Assembly: GCA_030674185.1 (NCBI GenBank)
Contig: JAPXFY010005154.1
Coordinates: 5,001-15,759 of the forward strand
From: Monoplex corrugatus
Taxonomy: Eukaryota; Mollusca; Gastropoda; Littorinimorpha; Ranellidae
Direction: 5' to 3'
DNA length: 10,759 nucleotides
Positions 6,701-10,759 of the stretch are shown here, one piece after another. Under the pieces are notes generated by a model that was not told the DNA's origin, made no database searches, and saw nothing but the letters and a program-made list of their open reading frames with translations. Positions within the stretch are counted from its first letter, which is position 1; each line of letters starts with the position of its first letter. The position numbers and the translations under genes were made by a program.

Positions 6701-7194
6701 TGTTGAGGCGTTTTCTCTTCAGAGTGAAAGGAGAAGAACAGTTGTAAATACTTCTTACCCAAACAGTCCTTTTGGCAAAGCAAAACACTAATCCCGATTT
6801 TTGTAGCATTGTATACTTGAACTAGATGTCGATTGTCGATTGTTATGATCTTTTCTATTAGAAAACTGTTGTTGTCATAAATACGCACATGAATGGAAAA
6901 CGTGTTACATACAGACATTTCCACGCTGATCATGACTGCGTTTCCAGCTGGGATGGATATGATTTTCCCTCCCTTGTAAGAAATTATAGACCCTTTACTT
7001 AAGTCACCTCTCACATATCCAGATGATGGTGACGTCATTACAACACACAAGGGCGCACAAGGGACTGGTGGTATAGTGGGTGGTGGTTGCTCTGTACGAT
7101 TGTTTGGGTTTATGTTTTCCTTTTCTTGTGAAACAAACCGACACAGAGGAATGGATATACATTTGAACATATGGGAAATGCTAGAAGAACACAA
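3702..7194 (-). CDS. GRL101-like GPCR: CUB, C-type lectin, LDLa, LRR and 7TM (multiple frameshifts)
   Basis: This is a cell-surface receptor with a modular ectodomain and a rhodopsin-family signalling unit. Domains run in order on the minus strand: CUB (7059-6724), degenerate LDLa (6684-6586), C-type lectin (6546-6106), further LDLa-type cysteine modules (about 6003-5328), LRR N-cap and leucine-rich repeats (5320-4735), a cysteine hinge ending ISSCKDLL, and seven helices (4620-3740). TM3 ends in LDRF and TM7 carries NSALNPFVY. This plan is that of the molluscan orphan receptor GRL101 and the relaxin receptors (type C LGRs), with CUB and lectin domains added. No intron is visible over 3.5 kb. 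Eight one-base frame changes break it (near 5756, 5662, 5465, 5280, 4900, 4563, 4373 and 4009), all repairable by one base each. It may be a pseudogene or an intact gene with assembly errors. The ATG at 7194 is not a convincing start; a signal peptide is probably upstream. Confidence 0.85.
3740..4620 (-). other. Seven-transmembrane rhodopsin-family domain (in receptor)
   Basis: TM1 starts VFFWLISSL. TM2 has NLTLADFLMG (the conserved LxxAD). TM3 ends LITLDRF (4298-4309) in place of DRY. TM4 contains WFVGWFIALLP, followed by an extracellular loop with a cysteine near PLPV. TM5 is phenylalanine-rich. TM6 has MCWFPIG and TM7 has NSALNPFVY (3798-3824). Three one-base frame changes fall here: an extra base in A6 at 4563-4568, an extra in T4 at 4373-4376 and a missing one in T5 at 4009-4013. 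A short cytoplasmic tail ends at the TGA 3702-3704. Confidence 0.85.
4735..5320 (-). other. Leucine-rich repeat region (in receptor)
   Basis: After the N-cap cysteines (CPVGCLCQGYTFF) come LRR units such as LRYLNATGSGM, LIQLSLAHCSL, LKCLDLSGNHLQ, LQTLTLSNNPV, LVSIDLSHTRL and LIYLSLLSTTI. The region spans two frame changes: one missing base in the A6 run 5280-5285 and one extra in the A4 run 4900-4903. After it, a CC...C..C hinge leads to ISSCKDLL just before TM1, as in glycoprotein-hormone and relaxin receptors. Confidence 0.8.
5328..6003 (-). other. LDL-receptor class A repeat cluster (in receptor)
   Basis: Successive cysteine modules lie at about 6003-5920, 5838-5752, 5748-5656, 5541-5445 and 5432-5328. 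The best is the third, with CDRLSNCPDGSDE, the calcium-binding acidic signature. Those at 5748-5656 and 5541-5445 become clear only after allowing one-base shifts at 5662-5665 (missing A) and 5465-5466 (extra C). In the fourth, the cysteine expected before GHEDE reads as tyrosine. In type C LGRs such modules are needed for receptor activation. Confidence 0.75.
5731..7194 (-). CDS. Receptor ectodomain segment: CUB, LDLa, C-type lectin, LDLa
   Basis: This is the longest unbroken piece of the receptor (487 aa). Residues 46-157 fit a CUB domain, a beta-sandwich used for protein or glycan contacts. Residues 173-203 carry an LDLa-like cysteine pattern ending CEHGQDETEHC. Residues 217-363 are a C-type lectin-like domain with the WIGL core (282-285) and a final AVCEL. 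Residues 398-425 and 453-481 are further cysteine modules, the second ending CPDKRDEYLC. The frame runs off at 5731 because of an extra base in AA at 5756-5757; one base off, the next LDLa repeat follows directly. Splice acceptor-like TTCTTCTAG ends at 7181 and TTTCACAAG at 7125, so the true exon start may lie inside this ORF. Confidence 0.8.
   Translation of the reverse strand: MCSSSISHMFKCISIPLCRFVSQEKENINPNNRTEQPPPTIPPVPCAPLCVVMTSPSSGYVRGDLSKGSIISYKGGKIISIPAGNAVMISVEMSVCNTFSIHVRIYDNNSFLIEKIITIDNRHLVQVYNATKIGISVLLCQKDCLGKKYLQLFFSFHSEEKTPQQLPSGLFNCSVDHYSSFQHHLDCNLRIECEHGQDETEHCPFSNSDCQGDVSLCGHCYKIISSNVLYRFDSSERPADQRAQQYCSSVGGILGMPKCDIDWYTTFQNLTKRQLIFSEEVWIGLYAGDMLLPNMYRQNIVSHDRTVLYHSVSKPTWSTSDSGQKACVTYYTSYDHYLRKFISSFNLRKCPQSSELEIGAVCELKPWKNANEKCNYAKPLFSTSGILLTSRQQSLTTCPDGQVTYTFLLCGSHQLNVCGQRYTSCIFHDYMSHTHGRFNSTYHQITSVPRFMCDDGVTTLSYPLVCDFRSDCPDKRDEYLCQYVYLY
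6106..6546 (-). other. C-type lectin-like domain (in receptor)
   Basis: The domain opens with CGHCYKI, has the characteristic WIGL core and closes with CVTYY and AVCEL. I do not see EPN or QPD, nor a clear WND, in the expected loop, where the sequence reads KPTWSTSDSGQKAC. Classical calcium-dependent sugar binding is therefore not predicted, although other ligands remain possible. Confidence 0.75.
6724..7059 (-). other. CUB domain (in receptor)
   Basis: Residues 46-157 of the ectodomain segment show alternating hydrophobic strands (GKIISIPAGN, FSIHVRIYDN, KYLQLFFSFH) and spaced cysteines typical of CUB domains. A short proline/threonine-rich linker precedes it. Identification is by pattern only. 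Confidence 0.65.
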
Positions 7195-7893
7195 ATAAAT
7201 CTATAGACACATATTTCTACTCTTGCCCTGGCAAATTGGTATTGAATTGAGAAGTGTGATATTTTATTTGTGTAAGTTTCATCAAGACTTATGTGAATGG
7301 CTGAATTACACAACTATCCACATCGTAAATATTACTGTACAGTAAAAATAGATGGTGTTCAAGTGAGGTACGTCGTCGTTGGGCAAGACAGAATTTCAAG
7401 CTGGGATTGATATAACGATATTTTTATTTCAATACCAATAGCCCTGTTAACATTATTTTTGAATAACTAGATGATAGTGTCATCACTACAAGCATCAAAA
7501 ACTACGTAGATGGTGCGGCACCCTGTAAACAGGTCCTTTCCCTTATCAAACATATGGACAAGGAAAGTAATGTATGAATAAAGGTCAGAAAGAGGATGGA
7601 AAATGTAGATAAATATGTATGGTCCTGAAATGTTCTTTGTGACCCAGTCAGTGTCTGAAATCGTCAACAGTGTTATTATCCATGGTCTAAAATTCCCACG
7701 TATATTGGTATACACAAGCAGGAGTTTACATGTATGGTCTTTTTTATCTCTACACTTTGGGGGGTTGGGGGTTCATGTTTTCATTGGCCATTCAACTCGA
7801 CTTTGTCTCAGGATCTTTACTGTGTGTATTTGATGTTCTACACGTGTATACACAAGAATGCAAAGCAGTAGATAACAGGTGTAAACTTACACT
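7195..7893. other. No gene recognised; 5' flank or intron of the receptor gene
   Basis: The stretch is AT-rich with scattered stops. Read on the minus strand in a different frame from the ectodomain, 7208-7131 encodes a very hydrophobic run (RFICVLLAFPICSNVYPFLC) that could be a signal peptide or chance. Two G runs (7759-7764 and 7767-7771) are too few for a quadruplex. Minus-strand ORFs here look random. Confidence 0.4.
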
Positions 7894-9882
7894 AGCCTGG
7901 AGATCTGAAATATTTACATCCATAACACACCAGGAGATCAGGAATATCAACATCCATAATATACTAGGAGATTTGAAATATCTACATCCATAACACACCA
8001 GGAGATCTGAAATATCTGCATCCATAATGCACCAGGAGATCTCAAATATCTACATAATATACCAAAAGATCTGAAATATCTACATCCGTAACACACCAGG
8101 AGATCTGAAATATTACATCCACAACACACCAAGAGATCTGAAATATCTACATCCATAACACACACATAGATCTGAAATATCTACATCCACAACACACCAA
8201 GAGATCTCAAATATCTACATCCACAACACACCAAGAGATCTCAAATATCTACACCCATAACACACCAGAGATCTGAAATATCTACATCCACAACACACCA
8301 AGAGATCTCAAATATCTACATCCACAAACACACCAAGAGATCTCAAATATCTACATCCACAACACACCAGGAGATCTCAAATATCTACACCCATAACACA
8401 CACAGAGATCTGAAATATCTACATCCACAACACACCAAGAGATCTCAAATATCTACATCTACAACACACCAAGAGATCTCAAATATCTACATCATAACAC
8501 ACCAGGAGATCTGAAATATCTACATCCATAACACACCAGCAGATCTGAAATATCTATATAACACACCAGGAGATTTGAAATATGTACATCCAGAACACAC
8601 CAGGAGATCTGAAATATCTATATAACACACCAGGCGATCTGAAATATCTACATCCAGAACACATCTGGAGATCTGAAATATCTACATAACACACCAGGAA
8701 ATCTTAAATATCTACATCCAGAACACACCAGGAGATCTGAAATATCTACATAACACACCAGGAGATCTGAAGTATCTATATAACACACCAGGAGATCAGA
8801 AACATCTACATCCAGAACACACCAGGAGGTCTGAAATATCTATATAACACACCAGGAGATCTGAAATGTCTACATCCAGAACACACCAGGAGATCTGAAA
8901 TATCTATATAACACACCAGGAGATCAGAAATATCTATATTACACACCAGGAGATCTGAAATATCTACATCCATAACACACCAGCAGATCAGAAATATCTA
9001 TATAACACACCAGCAGATCTGAAATATCTATATAACACACCAGCAGATCTGAAATATCTACATCCATAACACACCAGCAGATCTGAAATATCTGTATAAC
9101 ACACCAGCAGATCTTAAATATCTACATCCATAACACACCAGGAGATCTGAAATATCTACATCCATAACACACCAGGAGATCTGAAATATCTACATAACAC
9201 ACCAGGAGATCTGTAATATCTACATCCATAACACACCTGGAGATCTGAAATATCTACATCCATAACACACCAGGAGATCTGAAATATCTACATAACACAC
9301 CAGGAGATCTGAAATATCTATAAACACACCAGGAGATCTGAAATATCTATATAACACACCAGAGATCAGAAATATCTACATCCAGAACACACCAGGAGAT
9401 CTGAAATATCTATATAACACACCAGGAGATCTGAAATATCTATAAACACCCCAGATCTGAAATATCTACATCCAGACACTCCAGGAGATCTGAAGTATCT
9501 AATAAACACCAGGAGATCTAAATATCTACATAAACACACCAGGAGATCTGAAATTATCTACATAACACACCAGAGATCTGAAATATCTACATCAATCACA
9601 CACCAGGAAGTCTGAAGTATCTATATAACACCCAGGAGATCTGAAATATCTACGTCCAGAACACACCAGGAGATCTGAAGTATCTATATAACACTCCAGG
9701 AGATTGGAAATATCTACACCATAACACACTAGGAGATCTGAAGTATCTATATAACACCCAGGAGATCTGAATATCTAATAAACACACCAGGAGATCTGAA
9801 ATATCTATATAACACACCAGGAGATCTGAAATATCTGTATAACACTCAGGAGATCTGAAATATTATATAACACAGCAGGAGA
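7894..9882. repeat. About 2-kb tandem array (minisatellite/satellite), 34- and 30-bp units
   Basis: About sixty head-to-tail units carry the core ACACACCAGGAGATCTGAAA. The long form (34 bp) contains acatccataacacacc; the short form (30 bp) lacks four bases (acataacacacc or atataacacacc). Most units hold AGATCT (a BglII site). Three zones are visible. At 7894 to about 8185, mostly long units with GGAGATCTGAAAT. At about 8185-8520, long units with AAGAGATCTCAAAT and CCACAAC. From about 8520 to the end, long and short units largely alternate, giving a 64-bp dimer. Units become shorter and more irregular after about 9450. There are no spacers between units and no open frame through the array. Confidence 0.95.
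8251..8522. repeat. Two copies of a 136-bp four-unit higher-order repeat
   Basis: The unusual start acacccataacacac occurs at 8251 and again at 8387, exactly 136 bases (four 34-bp units) apart. The other three units in each block also correspond (acatccacaac, acatccacaaac or acatctacaac, then an aggagatct unit). Confidence 0.65.
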
Positions 9883-10092
9883 CAACACACAGACTCAACC
9901 TAAAATTTACGAATGGAAGATCAGCACTCTTACCACTTAATATTTGCATCGTCATCATCAATATCTGGTTGGGCGGTACATTTGATCTAGCATTCAGTGT
10001 TTTTGTCAGATCATAAACATACCGCTGCATTAGAGCCACATGTAAATATCTCAACATTTTTGGTTTTGTGTTTTTGGTGATCTTGGTGATTC

Positions 10093-10115
10093 TGGTGGTT
10101 TACAGAAGACCACCA
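10093..10115. repeat. 7-bp perfect hairpin
   Basis: TGGTGGT (10093-10099) and ACCACCA (10109-10115) pair exactly around a 9-base loop. Confidence 0.7.
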
Positions 10116-10194
10116 AACCTGGCCGCGCTATGAGGAATAATTACAGAGATGTTACCCAATAACAGTTGTGGCACAAAGCAAAACGATCCCTGCA

Positions 10195-10242
10195 GTGGGA
10201 GCCACATCTGAACATATAGATTAAACCGTCTGTGCCTCCCAC
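10195..10242. repeat. 12-bp inverted repeat with one mismatch
   Basis: GTGGGAGCCACA (10195-10206) and TGTGCCTCCCAC (10231-10242) pair at 11 of 12 positions around a 24-base loop. This is the strongest hairpin in this part of the window. Confidence 0.75.
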
Positions 10243-10345
10243 CAACTTAACAGAGACAAAGAGTGTGAGCGGTCAAGTCACAACTCATCACCTTTTTCTG
10301 ATCTTCCCCATAACTTCTCGGCAGGGAAAGGAGGAAATGTTACGC

Positions 10346-10384
10346 CACACTGTGATAACAACCACATGTCGCAGTGTGACATGT
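10346..10384. repeat. Two overlapping, mutually exclusive 7-bp hairpins
   Basis: CACACTG (10346-10352) pairs with CAGTGTG (10372-10378). ACATGTC (10364-10370) pairs with GACATGT (10378-10384). The two share sequence, so they cannot form fully at the same time. Confidence 0.65.
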
Positions 10385-10445
10385 AAGAAAGGCCAATAGA
10401 GACTGGATCTCTTTGTGTGAAAACCGTGTCAGCTACATGTAGTGT

Positions 10446-10631
10446 TTATTCAGTTGGTGCCTGAGAAGAAACCTTAAACAAGCTGTTGCCTTTATTTACA
10501 CTACTGGACATCTCAGTGATGTGAGGAACATTCCCACCACTTGACTTTCTGTTCCATAAGAAACTGACACTCACTGGTTCACTTCTCTGAGACTGAGCTG
10601 CAAGTATGTTCTTGGTGATTTTACGGCTCAT
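10446..10631 (-). CDS. Small ORF of unknown function, doubtful (61 aa)
   Basis: The ATG at 10631-10629 starts a 61-residue frame ending at TAA 10448-10446. The product is basic at its N-terminus (MSRKITKNILAAQSQ), rich in serine and threonine, and has no transmembrane helix or known motif. The same frame stays open upstream into an A-rich tract (10661-10699 on the other strand), so this could be a terminal exon rather than a complete gene. I do not recognise it. In favour, the residue mix is less AT-biased than the surrounding chance ORFs; against, it is short and has no supporting context. Confidence 0.2.
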   Translation of the reverse strand: MSRKITKNILAAQSQRSEPVSVSFLWNRKSSGGNVPHITEMSSSVNKGNSLFKVSSQAPTE

Positions 10632-10660
10632 CTTCAACCATCTACTACAATGTAAGTGTC

Positions 10661-10699
10661 TTTCCTTTTCTTTTTTTTTTTTTTCTTTTTTTTTCTCTC
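10661..10699. repeat. Pyrimidine-rich (T-rich) tract
   Basis: This is a nearly pure T/C run on the plus strand. It may be a simple repeat, the polypyrimidine tract of a plus-strand 3' splice site (a CAAG follows near 10736) or, on the other strand, a retroposon A-tail. Nothing distinguishes these. Confidence 0.5.
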
Positions 10700-10759
10700 A
10701 TAATTCTTATTAATTTCTGTTGCTTTCTATTCAAGTTAGGCATAAGAATCAACGTGCAC

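Larger units (their letters stand above)
9883..10445. other. No gene recognised; unique sequence with several hairpins
   Basis: This is non-repetitive sequence right of the satellite. The longest minus-strand frame (9863-10057) starts inside the array and resembles nothing known. Inverted repeats lie at 10093-10115, 10195-10242 and 10346-10384. Confidence 0.4.

Noticed and set aside
7467..7715. 82-codon minus-strand ORF upstream of the receptor
   Set aside because: It is aromatic- and isoleucine-rich as expected from AT-rich DNA. No domain or cysteine pattern links it to the receptor ectodomain, and no convincing splice sites were found.
7759..7771. G-quadruplex from GGGGGG-TT-GGGGG
   Set aside because: There are only two G runs. 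A four-run motif with loops is not present.
7792..8165. Minus-strand ORFs with repeated DISDLLVC-like peptides
   Set aside because: These are readings through the tandem array. Units of 34 and 30 bp do not keep one frame, so the peptide repeats are a by-product.
7894..9882. CRISPR-like appearance of regularly spaced repeats
   Set aside because: Units are contiguous and vary throughout. There are no unique spacers or cas genes, and the context is metazoan.
9863..10057. 64-codon minus-strand ORF at the satellite edge
   Set aside because: It ends inside the array and has no recognisable motif. Chance is the simplest explanation.

Overview
The window looks like nuclear DNA of a marine or freshwater invertebrate, most likely a mollusc. 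It carries one large metazoan receptor gene of the GRL101/relaxin-receptor-like kind with CUB and C-type lectin domains added, an R2-superclade non-LTR retrotransposon, a tRNA-derived SINE head and a long AT-rich satellite. There are no bacterial-style operons. The mollusc assignment is an inference from the receptor type, which is best known from snails, and from the style of the retroelement.

Layout. (1) About 1-3247, minus strand: an R2-like retrotransposon entering from beyond the left edge. From right to left it has a 5' leader with a possible HDV-like ribozyme (3191-3247), an N-terminal zinc finger segment (2925-2401), a reverse transcriptase segment (2408-381) and a CCHC plus endonuclease segment (404-1). 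Two one-base frameshifts separate the three segments. (2) 3284-3395, minus strand: an A-rich tail joined to a tRNA-like head with A and B boxes, lying just upstream of the retroelement's 5' end. (3) 3702 to about 7194, minus strand: a receptor gene in one apparently intronless block. Its order is CUB, LDLa-like, C-type lectin, LDLa repeats, leucine-rich repeats, LGR-type hinge and seven transmembrane helices. The reading frame changes eight times, each explained by a one-base indel, mostly in short A/T runs. (4) 7195-7893: no convincing gene; probably upstream intron or 5' flank. (5) About 7894-9882: about 2 kb of tandem repeats with 34-bp and 30-bp units arranged in higher-order patterns. (6) 9883-10759: unique sequence with several perfect or near-perfect hairpins, one small minus-strand ORF of doubtful status and a long pyrimidine tract.

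The receptor is the only host gene I can support. It would be a cell-surface GPCR whose extracellular part joins ligand- or glycan-binding modules to an LGR signalling unit. The disruptions in both the receptor and the retroelement are single-base indels, mostly in homopolymers, and I saw no in-frame substitution stops. That favours residual long-read assembly error over a decayed gene, but the sequence alone cannot decide.
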